Assembly: GCA_965116465.1 (NCBI GenBank)
Contig: OZ220687.1
Span: 806,001-870,000 of the forward strand
Source of the DNA: VXNF01 sp965116465
GTDB lineage: Bacteria > Actinomycetota > Acidimicrobiia > Acidimicrobiales > CATQHL01
Reading direction: 5' to 3'
DNA: 64,000 bases
Position numbers and translations under genes: made by a program. The first letter of the stretch is position 1; each line of letters starts with the position of its first letter. The notes below the pieces were generated by a model. It was given only the letters and a program-made list of their open reading frames with translations, was not told the DNA's origin and did no database searches. This document shows positions 1 to 8,542 of the stretch, in pieces.

Positions 1-25
1 CCCCGGCGCCGCCGGGATCAGGCTC

Positions 26-1633
26 CTATTCAACGCCGACGTAGTAGTGGTACAGGGGCTGGTCGCCGGCGTGCACCTCCAGCTCGACGTCCGGCCACCT
101 GTCCGCCAGCCAGGCCGACACCGCCTCGGTGTCCGCCTCGGTCGCCTCGGCGCCGCAGATCAGCGTGACGATCTCGTGCTCGTCGCCGATGATCTGCTCC
201 AGCAGGCCGCAGGTCACGGTGGTCAGCTCCCCGGCCACGCACTGCACGTCGCCGCCGCTGAGGCCCATGAAGTCACCCTCGGCCACCGGGCCTGCGGGCG
301 TGACGGCGTCCCGCACCGCCCGGGTCACCTCCCCGGCGACGACCTCGCCGGCCAGGTCGGCCATCACCTCGCCGTTGCGCACCGCCTCGGCCTCGGGATC
401 GAACTCCACCATGGCGCTGAGGCCCGCCGGGATGCTCACCGTCGGCACCACCACGACCTCCTTGTCGGTGAGTTCGTGCAGTTGCTGGGCGGCCAGGACG
501 ATGTTCTTGTTGTTGGGCAGCACCACCACCCCGTCGGAGGGGGCGCGCTCCACGGCCTCGAGGAGTGTGGCCACCGAAGGGTTCATGGTCTGGCCGCCGG
601 TCACCACCTCGGCCGCGCCCAGCCCCTTGAAGATGCGCCGCACGCCGTCGCCGGTGGCGACCGCCACGACCCCCGTCGTCGTGCGCTCCGGCGTCACCAC
701 GTGGTCGACGTGGGACACCTGCTCATGCAGGTCCGTGACCTCGATGCGGTGCGGGCGGCCGGCCTCGATCCCGGCCTCGATGGAGCCGCCGATGTCGTCG
801 GTGTGGATGTGGCAGTTCCACAACCCGTCGCCGCCGACGACCACGATGGAGTCGCCCAACTCCTCCCAGCGGTCCCGGAAGGCCGCCACGCGGTCATCGC
901 TGGAATCCAGCAGGAACATCACCTCGTAGCGCAGGTCGGCCACGTCACCGGCGCCCTCGATGTGGTGGGGATCGTCGCCGAGCAGCGGGGCGCTCACCTC
1001 GGGAGGCTCCGGCAGGGGGCGGCCGTCCACCACGTGCGCCAGGGCGTCCAGCAGCAGCAGCAACCCCTTGCCGCCGGCGTCCACCACTCCGGCGGTGCGC
1101 AGCACCTCCAGCAGCTCGGGGGTGCGCTCCAGGCTCTCCCGGCCGGCGTCGATGGCCTCCTCGATCACCTCGGCCAGCGGCGCCTCCCGGCGGGCCGCGG
1201 CCGCCGCGGCCGCGGCCACGTCGCGGCCCACGGTCAGGATGGTTCCCTCCACCGGGCGCGCCACCGCGCCGTAGGCGGCCACCGACGCCGCCTCCAGGCT
1301 GCCGGCCAACCCGGCGGCATCGATCGTCACCGCCTCGCGCCAGGCGCCGGCCATGGCCCGCAGGAACTGCGACACGATGATCCCCGAATTGCCGCGGCCG
1401 GCCGCCAGGGCGCTGTCGTAGATGGCCTGGCACACCGAGCGCAGGTCGCAGTCGGCGGGAAGGGCGTCGACCACCGCCCGCAGGGTCAACGACATGTTCG
1501 TTCCGGTGTCGCCGTCGGGCACCGGGTAGACGTTGAGGGCGTCGATGACCGACCGGTGTGCCGACAGCGCCTCGCTGTAGCGGCGGATCAGCAGATCGAC
1601 GTGATCGGCGGTCAGACTGTCGAGGGGAGCCAC
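26..1633 (-). CDS. DAK2-domain protein, FakA-like (fatty acid kinase ATP-binding subunit family)
   Basis: About 535 aa. The N-terminus carries the DAK2 (dihydroxyacetone kinase L-like) signature VPDGDTGTN at residues 38-46, whose aspartates bind Mg-ATP in the family. The remaining two thirds match the YloV/FakA layout (linker plus C-terminal FakB-contacting region). FakA partners a FakB lipid-binding protein to phosphorylate fatty acids for phospholipid synthesis. No FakB gene is present here, so the lipid role is by family only. I chose the GTG at 1633 because a TAATGT box lies 8 nt upstream with no ribosome binding site (leaderless pattern). An ATG at 1648 and longer upstream extensions are possible but overlap that box. 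Confidence 0.85.
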   Translation of the reverse strand: MAPLDSLTADHVDLLIRRYSEALSAHRSVIDALNVYPVPDGDTGTNMSLTLRAVVDALPADCDLRSVCQAIYDSALAAGRGNSGIIVSQFLRAMAGAWREAVTIDAAGLAGSLEAASVAAYGAVARPVEGTILTVGRDVAAAAAAAARREAPLAEVIEEAIDAGRESLERTPELLEVLRTAGVVDAGGKGLLLLLDALAHVVDGRPLPEPPEVSAPLLGDDPHHIEGAGDVADLRYEVMFLLDSSDDRVAAFRDRWEELGDSIVVVGGDGLWNCHIHTDDIGGSIEAGIEAGRPHRIEVTDLHEQVSHVDHVVTPERTTTGVVAVATGDGVRRIFKGLGAAEVVTGGQTMNPSVATLLEAVERAPSDGVVVLPNNKNIVLAAQQLHELTDKEVVVVPTVSIPAGLSAMVEFDPEAEAVRNGEVMADLAGEVVAGEVTRAVRDAVTPAGPVAEGDFMGLSGGDVQCVAGELTTVTCGLLEQIIGDEHEIVTLICGAEATEADTEAVSAWLADRWPDVELEVHAGDQPLYHYYVGVE

Positions 1634-1815
1634 GCCGCTACACATTAGCGACGGCGGGTTGCCCGCCCGGCGAGCCGCCGGCGATGCGACCCTCGTCACA
1701 TCGGCGCCGCGATCCGCCTCACGCCGGCGCGCGGCGGACTACCCTGCGGGCACGCTCGGCGGGAACCTCGCCGGGCGCTGTCACATACCGGGGAGCAAAC
1801 CGGGGAGATCGGCAC

Positions 1816-2043
1816 ATGCAGGGAGTCGTCAAGTCCTATGACCCCGTCACCGGCGACGGCGTCGTCGTGCGCGACACCGACTTCATCGAGTACGACCTCG
1901 CCGAGGGGGCCCTCGAGGGATCCGTGTTCCGGTTCCTCCGCCAGGGCCAGAGGGTGATCTTCGACATCGACGACGACGGTCGGGCCACCGCCCTGCGCCT
2001 CGGCAGCGAGGTCGACATGGGCACCCCCACCCATCTCTACTGA
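1816..2043 (+). CDS. Small cold-shock-domain-like protein
   Basis: 75 aa. It begins MQGVVKSYDPVTGDGVV, which follows the beta1-beta2 pattern of cold shock proteins (GxVKxYxxxxGxGxI), and ends in an acidic strand RVIFDIDDDGRA. It probably folds as a single OB-barrel that binds RNA or ssDNA, but the aromatic RNP1 motif (GFGFI) is replaced by GDGVV, so nucleic-acid affinity may differ from true CspA. The ATG at 1816 follows a GGGGAGATCGGCAC stretch that can serve as ribosome binding site. It is divergent from the FakA-like gene and lies just upstream of pckG. Confidence 0.7.
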   Translation: MQGVVKSYDPVTGDGVVVRDTDFIEYDLAEGALEGSVFRFLRQGQRVIFDIDDDGRATALRLGSEVDMGTPTHLY

Positions 2044-2079
2044 CGCACCCGCGGCGATTCGCTACCGTACGGCCGACCT

Positions 2080-3891
2080 ATGACCACGACGCACGTGCGC
2101 CCGCCCACCACCCATCAGCGGCTGCTGGACTGGGTGGAGGAGTGCCGGCAGGTCCTCGAGCCCGACGACGTCGAGTGGTGCGACGGCAGCGAGGCCGAGT
2201 CGGAACGGCTCTGCGCCTCACTGGAGGCCTCGGGGACCTTCCACCGGCTCAACCCCGAGCTGCGTCCCAACACCTTCCTGGCGCTCTCGGACCCCGCGGA
2301 CGTGGCCAGGGTGGAGGACCGCACGTTCATCGCCTCCGTCTACCCCGACGATGCCGGCCCCACCAACAACTGGCGCGCCCCGGCGGAGTTGAAGGGGGAA
2401 CTCCTCGAGCACTTCAGCGGTGCCATGCGCGGCCGGACCATGTACGTGATCCCCTACAGCATGGGACCGTTGGGGTCGCACATCTCCCAGATCGGCGTGC
2501 AACTCACCGACTCGGCCTACGTGGTGGTGAACATGCGGATCATGGCGCGCATCGGCGACGCCGTACTCGCCGAACTCGGCGACGACGGCACGTTCGTGCC
2601 ATGCCTGCACTCGGTGGGCCACCCCCTGGGTGACGGGGAACCCGACGTGCCGTGGCCCTGCGACGCCGACAACAAGTACATCGCCCACTTCCCCGAGACC
2701 CGGGAGATCTGGTCGTACGGCTCGGGCTACGGCGGCAACGCCCTGCTGGGCAAGAAGTGCTTCGCCCTGCGCATCGCCTCGGTCATGGCCCGCGACGACG
2801 GCTGGCTCGCCGAGCACATGCTGATCATGAGCGTCACCCCGCCCGGCGGGCAGAAGTACTACGTGGCCGGGGCCTTCCCGTCGGCCTGCGGCAAGACCAA
2901 CATGGCCATGATGGTGCCGACGCTGCCGGGCTGGAAGGTCGAGACCCTGGGCGACGACATCGCCTGGATGCACTTCGGCGACGACGGGCGTCTGTATGCC
3001 ATCAACCCCGAGAACGGCATCTTCGGGGTGGCGCCGAACACCTCGCGCGCAACCAACCCCAACGCCCTGGACACGATGTGGGGCAACTGCATCTTCACCA
3101 ACGTGGCCGCCACCGCCGACGGCGACGTGTGGTGGGAGAACCTCACGCCGGCCCCGCCGGAGGGGCTCACGGACTGGCGCGGCCGGCCCTATGCGCCCGG
3201 CTCGGAGGAACCGGCGGCACATCCCAACGCCCGCTTCACCGCACCCGTCTCCCAGTGCCCCTCGATCGCGCCCGAATGGGAGGATCCCGCCGGCGTGCCG
3301 ATCTCGGCCATCGTCTTCGGCGGGCGCCGGGCACAGAACGTCCCCCTCGTCACCGCAGCCCGCGACTGGCGCCACGGCGTGTTCCTGGGCTCGATCCTCA
3401 ACTCCGAGACCACCGCCGCGGCCAGCGGCGCCGTCGGCAGGGTGCGCTTCGATCCCTTCGCCATGCGGCCCTTCTGCGGCTACAACATGGGCGACTACAT
3501 GGCCCACTGGCTGGAGATGGGCGCCGGCCGCGACTCCTCCGCCCTGCCGCAGATGTTCTGGGTGAACTGGTTCCGGCGCGGCGACGACAGGCGCTTCCTG
3601 TGGCCCGGATTCGGCGACAACTGCCGCGTGCTGCGCTGGATCACCGAGCGGATCGAGGGGCGCGGCGAGGCCCTCGAGACCCCGTTGGGGTTCATCCCGC
3701 CGCCCGGCGCCCTGGACCTGTCGGGGCTCCGGATCCCGCCGGAGGACATGGACGAGCTGCTGGCGGTGGACCGGGAGGCCTGGCGAGCCGAGCTGGACCT
3801 CATCCGGGAGCACTTCGCCGGCTTCGGCGGGCACCTGCCGGAGGGACTCTGGGAGGAACTGGCGCTCCTGGAGAAGCGTCTGGAGGCCTGA
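2080..3891 (+). CDS. pckG: Phosphoenolpyruvate carboxykinase (GTP)
   Basis: 603 aa, the usual length for GTP-dependent PEPCK. It interconverts oxaloacetate + GTP with PEP + GDP + CO2 at the gluconeogenic/anaplerotic node. Visible signatures are the kinase-1a loop FPSACGKTNM (residues 266-275) with catalytic Cys270, the metal-site segment LGDDIAWM, the substrate motif NPENGIFGVAPNTS, and FGGRRAQNVPLV. The ATG at 2080 has no clear ribosome binding site; a TACCGT box about 11 nt upstream suggests a very short leader. Pyruvate carboxylase in the same window gives the complementary pyruvate-to-oxaloacetate step. Confidence 0.97.
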   Translation: MTTTHVRPPTTHQRLLDWVEECRQVLEPDDVEWCDGSEAESERLCASLEASGTFHRLNPELRPNTFLALSDPADVARVEDRTFIASVYPDDAGPTNNWRAPAELKGELLEHFSGAMRGRTMYVIPYSMGPLGSHISQIGVQLTDSAYVVVNMRIMARIGDAVLAELGDDGTFVPCLHSVGHPLGDGEPDVPWPCDADNKYIAHFPETREIWSYGSGYGGNALLGKKCFALRIASVMARDDGWLAEHMLIMSVTPPGGQKYYVAGAFPSACGKTNMAMMVPTLPGWKVETLGDDIAWMHFGDDGRLYAINPENGIFGVAPNTSRATNPNALDTMWGNCIFTNVAATADGDVWWENLTPAPPEGLTDWRGRPYAPGSEEPAAHPNARFTAPVSQCPSIAPEWEDPAGVPISAIVFGGRRAQNVPLVTAARDWRHGVFLGSILNSETTAAASGAVGRVRFDPFAMRPFCGYNMGDYMAHWLEMGAGRDSSALPQMFWVNWFRRGDDRRFLWPGFGDNCRVLRWITERIEGRGEALETPLGFIPPPGALDLSGLRIPPEDMDELLAVDREAWRAELDLIREHFAGFGGHLPEGLWEELALLEKRLEA

Positions 3892-3897
3892 GCCCCC

Positions 3898-4134
3898 TCA
3901 GATCTCCACCACGGGGCAGGTCAGCGTGCGCGTGATGCCCCCCACCGCCTGGATCCGGCTGATCACCATGTGCCCGAGGCTGTTCATGTCCGAGGCGGTC
4001 GCCTTCACGATCACGTCATAGGGGCCCGTCATCACGTCGGTGGCCTCCACCCCGTCCATGTCCCGGATGCTGCGGGCGACCTCGGCCGCCTGGTCCATCT
4101 CGGTCTGGATGAGGATGTAGGCGCTCACCGCCAT
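3898..4134 (-). CDS. Standalone Lrp/AsnC ligand-binding (RAM) domain protein
   Basis: 78 aa consisting only of the alpha-beta effector-binding domain of Lrp/AsnC regulators (AYILIQTEM..., GPYDVIVKATA...), with no DNA-binding helix-turn-helix. Such proteins assemble into rings that bind amino acids or similar ligands; some are stand-alone and of unknown use. The ATG at 4134 is supported by GAAGGGGG a few nt upstream, so a longer upstream extension is unlikely. It is convergent with pckG, with six bases between the stop codons. Confidence 0.8.
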   Translation of the reverse strand: MAVSAYILIQTEMDQAAEVARSIRDMDGVEATDVMTGPYDVIVKATASDMNSLGHMVISRIQAVGGITRTLTCPVVEI

Positions 4135-4284
4135 CGCGACCCCCTTCGGTCCGGCGTCGACGGGATCATCGTAGGTGACCGCCGTGACGTACCGATAGCC
4201 GGGAGGCGGCCGGCGCGCCGGGCGGGTCGACGCGTTCGTGGCCCGGACGAGCCGGGCCACGAACGGGGGGAGGGAAGGAGAGAC

Positions 4285-4710
4285 TCAGGCGGCGGTCGCC
4301 TCGATGGCACCGGCCGAGCCGGTGCCCACCGGCACCTTGCGGGGCTTGGCCTGCTCGGCGAGCGGCACCGTCAGCTTCAGCACGCCGTTGACGTAGTCGG
4401 CCTGCACGGCGTCGTGGCCGAGTTCGGGCCCCAGGTGCAGCCGGCGCCCGAAGGTGCCGTGCCGGCGGCCGGCGCTCACGACCGAGGCGCCCTCGGCTGC
4501 GGGGGCCTCGCGCCGCCCGGTGATGCTGATCTCCCGGCCCTCGACGGTGATGTCGATGTCGTCGGGGTCGGTGCCCGGCAGGTCCATCCACACCTCGACG
4601 CGGTCGTCGAAGCGGTAGACGTCGTAGGGGGCGGCGAAGGTCTCGGTCGTGGGGAAGGCCAAGGGAGCGAGGCGCTCGAACAGGCCTGGGGTGATCGTCC
4701 TCGGGAACAC
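4285..4710 (-). CDS. Hsp20 / alpha-crystallin family small heat shock protein
   Basis: 141 aa. The alpha-crystallin domain spans roughly residues 25-125: VEVWMDLPGTDPDDIDI, the ISITGRRE strand, a short L5/6 region, and VNGVLKLTVPL, the C-terminal GVL motif. This is an ATP-independent holdase chaperone. The GTG at 4710 is chosen because GAGAGGAG lies 7-8 nt before it. The C-terminal tail (AKPRKVPVG) contains a V-P-V version of the I-x-I/V oligomerisation motif. Confidence 0.9.
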   Translation of the reverse strand: MFPRTITPGLFERLAPLAFPTTETFAAPYDVYRFDDRVEVWMDLPGTDPDDIDITVEGREISITGRREAPAAEGASVVSAGRRHGTFGRRLHLGPELGHDAVQADYVNGVLKLTVPLAEQAKPRKVPVGTGSAGAIEATAA

Positions 4711-4811
4711 TATGTGACTCCTCTCGGTTCCTCGTCGGCTGTTTCCCGCACCCATCGGCGGGATCCGACAGGTACAACACCCCTCGGCCCGGTTTATTCC
4801 CGGCGGGGGGC

Positions 4812-5183
4812 TCAGCCGATGATCATGGTCCGGATGATCAGGCCGGTGATGAAGAGGCCGCCCCAGCCGTAGAGCAGGTGTCGCCGGGTGCGGCTGAGAT
4901 GGCCGCGGTAGCTGAAGAGGATGCCGAGGGCGGCGAGAGTCACGAAGCCGTAGAAGGTGTGGAGGCCCGGCGCCGTCCGGCCCTGGCCTGCCTGCAGCCC
5001 CACGCCGAGCGCCACCTCGACGACCAGCAGCACCTGGACGAGCGCCACGAACCACCACATGGCGCGCACCCGCAGGCGCGCCAGGCGGTGCGCCGCCAGG
5101 GCCCAGGCGGCTGCCGCCCCGTTGCCGGCCAGCGCGACCCAGGCGAGCGTGGTGTGGGCCGCGGCCAGCGAGCCGAATCCCAC
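4812..5183 (-). CDS. Four-helix integral membrane protein, function unknown
   Basis: 123 aa with about four hydrophobic segments (residues ~8-30, 40-62, 74-92, 104-122). A His in the first helix (AAHTT) and another at the start of the third (GLHTFYGF) could be haem or metal ligands, as in small cytochrome-b-like proteins, but I do not recognise the family. It is on the minus strand between the PIG-L deacetylase and Hsp20 genes, about 40 nt downstream of the former, so co-transcription is possible. Confidence 0.55.
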   Translation of the reverse strand: MGFGSLAAAHTTLAWVALAGNGAAAAWALAAHRLARLRVRAMWWFVALVQVLLVVEVALGVGLQAGQGRTAPGLHTFYGFVTLAALGILFSYRGHLSRTRRHLLYGWGGLFITGLIIRTMIIG

Positions 5184-5222
5184 CGTCGCCTCAGCGGTGC
5201 CGGCCGGCGGCGGCAGCCATCC

Positions 5223-6014
5223 TCAGGCGAACAGGTCGGGGGCCTGCGGGCCGTTGCGCCGCCGGCCGGGGCGCACGAACCATTCGGTGCCGAAGGCGGC
5301 GGCGAAGTCCTCGTCCCCCAGCGTCAGGAAGAACGAGTCCGGCGGGATCTGGCTGGCGTGGGCGGCCATGGCGGCCCGTTTCAGATCCAGGACCCCGGTG
5401 ACGTCGATGGCGTGGGTGATCTCGGCGTCGGGCAGGCCGAACTCCTCGCTGTCAGCGCGCTCGGTGCGCTCGGCGTCCACCGGTGTGCCCGCTCGTTCAG
5501 CCGCCTCGATCATCTCCCTGATCCGGTCGCGGTTCATCGTCGCCCAGTAGATCCGCGGGGTGCCGGCGAGCGCCGCGGCACGCGTCCCCACCCGGTGCAC
5601 CGCCACGTGGTCGGGGTGGCCGTAGCCGCCGTGGCTGTCGTAGACCGTGAGCACGTCGGCCCCCTCGGTGGCGAGGATCCCCGCCAGGCGCCGGGCCGCC
5701 TCGAACTCGTCGGCCTGCCAGAACGAGTCGGGCGCGTCGTTCTCCGGCGCGCCGGCCATGCCCGAGTCCCGGTAGCCCAGGAAGACCACGCGGTGGCACC
5801 CCAGGAGCGCCGCGGAGTCCCGCGTCTCGCGCTCGCGCCAGGCGCCGAGCTCCTCGCCGCCGGGCACGACACCGGGCACCTGCTCCCCCTCCTCGCCGCG
5901 GGTCGCCAGCACCAGCACCACCCGGTGCCCGGCCGCGGCGGCCTTGGCCATGGTGCCGCCGGTGGCGATCGCCTCGTCGTCGGGATGGGCGTGGAAGCAG
6001 ACCAGGGTTGCCAC
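5223..6014 (-). CDS. PIG-L (LmbE-like) family N-deacetylase
   Basis: 263 aa. The zinc site of the LmbE/PIG-L fold is intact: AHPDDE near residue 9 and GHPDHVAVHR in the middle. Relatives remove N-acetyl groups from GlcNAc-type substrates; in actinobacteria these include MshB (mycothiol synthesis) and Mca (mycothiol S-conjugate amidase). I cannot tell which substrate applies here, and no other mycothiol gene is present. The ATG at 6014 directly opens the beta-strand MATLVCFHAHPDDE, so the start looks right. Confidence 0.85.
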   Translation of the reverse strand: MATLVCFHAHPDDEAIATGGTMAKAAAAGHRVVLVLATRGEEGEQVPGVVPGGEELGAWRERETRDSAALLGCHRVVFLGYRDSGMAGAPENDAPDSFWQADEFEAARRLAGILATEGADVLTVYDSHGGYGHPDHVAVHRVGTRAAALAGTPRIYWATMNRDRIREMIEAAERAGTPVDAERTERADSEEFGLPDAEITHAIDVTGVLDLKRAAMAAHASQIPPDSFFLTLGDEDFAAAFGTEWFVRPGRRRNGPQAPDLFA

Positions 6015-6089
6015 GGCGCTCAGGCTACGGATCGGCCGGCGCGATGAGCCGGGCCCGCCGCCCGGCCCTGCACCGGTGGGCGGGCAGCC

Positions 6090-7229
6090 TCAGGCGATGA
6101 CGCCGCCGGCGCGCAGCGCCGCGATCTCGCCCGCACCCAGACCCAACTCCCCGAGGACCTCCTCGGTGTCGGCGCCGGGCTCCGGCGGTGGCCGGCCCAC
6201 CGCCGAGGGGGTGCGGCTGAACCGCGGCGCGGGTGCGGGCTGGGTGACGCCGTCCACCTGGACGAAATTCCCCCGGGCCTCGTTGTGCGGGTGACGGGGG
6301 GCCTCGGCGAAGTCCAGGACCGGGGCCACGCAGGCGTCGCTGCCCTCGAAGACGGCGCACCACTCGTCACGGGTCCGGGTGGCGAAGACCGCCGCCAGGG
6401 CCTCGCGCGCCTCGGGCCAGCGGTCCCGGTCGTACTGGCGGGGCAATCCGGCCGGGTCCAGTTCGAGCAGTTCCAGCAACTCGGCGTAGAACTGCGGCTC
6501 CATGGGCCCGACGCTCATGTAGCCCCCGCCGGCGCATTCGTAGACGCCGTAGAAGTGGGCGCCGCTGTCGAAGATGTTGGTGCCGCGCTCGGTCCACCAG
6601 CCGGCGCCGTGCAGGCCGTACACCGCCGTCGCCAGCAGCGCGGCGCCCTCGGACATGGCGGCGTCGATCACCTGTCCCGCGCCCGAGCGTTGCGCCTCGA
6701 GCATCCCGGCGACCATTCCCAGGGCCAGCACCATGCCGCCACCCCCGAAGTCCCCGATGAGGTTCAGCGGCGGCACCGGCGGCCCCCCGAGCGTCCCGAT
6801 CGCCGACAGCACACCCGACATTGCGATGTAGTTGATGTCGTGGCCGGCGGTCGGCGCCAGCGGGCCGTCCTGGCCCCAACCGGTCATGCGCCCGTAGACC
6901 AGGCGGGGGTTGCGGGCCAGGCAGACGTCGGGACCGACGCCCAGGCGCTCGGCCACCCCCGGGCGGAACCCCTCGATGAGGCCGTCGGCCCCGGCGACGA
7001 GGCGCAGCACCAACTCCTGGCCCTCCGGGTTCTTGAGGTCCACGCCGACCGAGCGGCGGCTCCGGCGCAGGATGCCCCCGGAGAGCGCCCGGTACTCCGG
7101 GCTCGCCGCCGGGACGGCCCGGTCCACGCAGATCACGTCCGCGCCCATGTCGGCCAGCATCATGGCGGCGAAGGGTCCGGGGCCGATCCCGGCCAGTTCC
7201 ACGATCCTGACCCCTTGCAGTGGGCCCAT
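6090..7229 (-). CDS. CoA-transferase family III / alpha-methylacyl-CoA racemase-like protein
   Basis: 379 aa. The N-terminus PLQGVRIVELAGIGPGP followed by MLADMGADVICVDR is typical of alpha-methylacyl-CoA racemase (AMACR) rather than formyl-CoA transferase. The segment GHDINYIAMSGVL and the catalytic-region Asp in APVLDFAEAP also match. AMACR epimerises 2-methyl-branched acyl-CoAs so they can enter beta-oxidation. AGGAGG lies 4-5 nt before the ATG at 7229, fixing the start. Transferase activity on another acyl-CoA cannot be excluded. Confidence 0.88.
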   Translation of the reverse strand: MGPLQGVRIVELAGIGPGPFAAMMLADMGADVICVDRAVPAASPEYRALSGGILRRSRRSVGVDLKNPEGQELVLRLVAGADGLIEGFRPGVAERLGVGPDVCLARNPRLVYGRMTGWGQDGPLAPTAGHDINYIAMSGVLSAIGTLGGPPVPPLNLIGDFGGGGMVLALGMVAGMLEAQRSGAGQVIDAAMSEGAALLATAVYGLHGAGWWTERGTNIFDSGAHFYGVYECAGGGYMSVGPMEPQFYAELLELLELDPAGLPRQYDRDRWPEAREALAAVFATRTRDEWCAVFEGSDACVAPVLDFAEAPRHPHNEARGNFVQVDGVTQPAPAPRFSRTPSAVGRPPPEPGADTEEVLGELGLGAGEIAALRAGGVIA

Positions 7230-7273
7230 CGGGGCCTCCTCTCGCTCGGTTCTCCCCCGCCGGCCGGCAGCCC

Positions 7274-7930
7274 TCACAGCCGCCTCAGCAGGTCTCGCTT
7301 CTTCTCCTCGAACTCCGCCTCGGAGAGGATCCCCATCTCCACGAGCTCCCACAGCTTGCGGATCTGATCGGGGATGTCCAGCGCGGGCTCGTAGTGCTCG
7401 TCGCCGGTCAGCGGGTCCGCCGGCACCGGCCGGGAGTCCTCGATGGCCTGCTGCTCGGCCTCGCCCAGCAGGCGGTACACCTCCTGGCGCACCGCCGCGG
7501 GACGCGGGACGAAGGCGAGCCTGCGCACGTGGCCCCCCACCACCGAGCGGACCGCCAGCGTGCCGACGCCCAGCAGCCGCTCCCTCATCGTCTGGCTGGC
7601 GTCGATCTCGTCCACCAGGTCGAGGCCCAGCTCGATGCCGCGCCAGCGCGGCACGCCCTTCCAGTAGACGATGCGGCGATCGGTCACCAGGTAGTAGGTG
7701 TTGGCCCAGCGAACGAACCGGACGCACGTGGCCACCGCCGACACGGCGGCCATGGCCCCGATCACAACGATCGCGGGCAGCGGGAAGTCGTCCAGCACGA
7801 CGGTGACGCAGAGGACGGCCACGACCATCAGCACGAGCGCGCCGGCCTGCGCCGCCAGGTAGGTCCAGTGGGGCCGGGTCTCGACCGCGACCTCCTCGTC
7901 AACCGAGAGCAGCCGGGCGGGAAACGGCAC
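7274..7930 (-). CDS. Membrane-anchored bacterial PH-domain protein with C-terminal SHOCT motif
   Basis: 218 aa. Two transmembrane helices (residues ~27-70) are followed by a bacterial pleckstrin-homology (bPH2-like) region (YYLVTDRRIVYWKGVPRW...) and a SHOCT motif at the C-terminus (IRKLWELVEMGILSEAEFEEKKRDLL). Proteins of this layout sit in the cytoplasmic membrane; their roles are largely unassigned. The GTG at 7930 has TACGAT six nt upstream and no ribosome binding site. Confidence 0.75.
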   Translation of the reverse strand: MPFPARLLSVDEEVAVETRPHWTYLAAQAGALVLMVVAVLCVTVVLDDFPLPAIVVIGAMAAVSAVATCVRFVRWANTYYLVTDRRIVYWKGVPRWRGIELGLDLVDEIDASQTMRERLLGVGTLAVRSVVGGHVRRLAFVPRPAAVRQEVYRLLGEAEQQAIEDSRPVPADPLTGDEHYEPALDIPDQIRKLWELVEMGILSEAEFEEKKRDLLRRL

Positions 7931-7986
7931 ACCGCAATCGTACCGAGCCCGCCGGGCGGCGCCGGGAGCCCCGGGCGGCCGGGCGG

Positions 7987-8331
7987 TCAATCCCAGCCGA
8001 GCTCTTCGAGACGCTCGTCGTCGATGCCGAAGTGGTGGGCCACCTCGTGGATGACCGTGATCCGCACCTGCTCGACGATCTCGTCCTCGTCCTCGCAGAT
8101 GTCGCAGATGGCCAGGCGGTAGATGAAGATGCGGTCGGGCATGATCATCCCGCCGTAGTGCTCGCGGTCGGTGAGCGGGATGCCGTCGTAGAGGCCCAGC
8201 AGTTCGGGGTCCTCGGGCGATCGGTCCACCACGAACACCGCCAGGTTGTCGATGGCCTCGGCGAGTTCGTCGGGGATCAGGTCCAGCGCCTCGGCCACGA
8301 GGGCCTCGAAGCGCTCGTGCGACACCTCCAC
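7987..8331 (-). CDS. Zincin-like metallopeptidase family protein (DUF1025/Zincin_1 type)
   Basis: 114 aa. The HExxH zinc motif is visible as HEVAHHFGID near residue 95, preceded by the family's acidic stretch CDICEDEDEIVEQVR. This is the minimal-gluzincin-like family common in actinobacteria; substrate unknown. The GTG at 8331 follows TAGCGT by six nt, another leaderless start. Confidence 0.8.
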   Translation of the reverse strand: MEVSHERFEALVAEALDLIPDELAEAIDNLAVFVVDRSPEDPELLGLYDGIPLTDREHYGGMIMPDRIFIYRLAICDICEDEDEIVEQVRITVIHEVAHHFGIDDERLEELGWD

Positions 8332-8542
8332 GGCGCCACGCTAACCCTGGTGGCGTCCGGCTCGCCCCCGGGTGTCCGCGGCGGTCCGGGCGGCGCTGCC
8401 GGTGGTGCTCCGGCGGCCTCGGAATGGCCGCCTACGGCATCCACCGGCATCCCCGCCCTCGCGCGTGGGAGCCGGACGGTGCCGGGCGTGTTGGTTAGCC
8501 TCCGGACCTGTAGATCTCTCCCGGCCACGCCAAGGAGCCTCC

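Noticed and set aside
5223..6014. Naming the PIG-L deacetylase mshB or mca
   Set aside because: The family motifs fit several deacetylases and no other mycothiol gene lies nearby.
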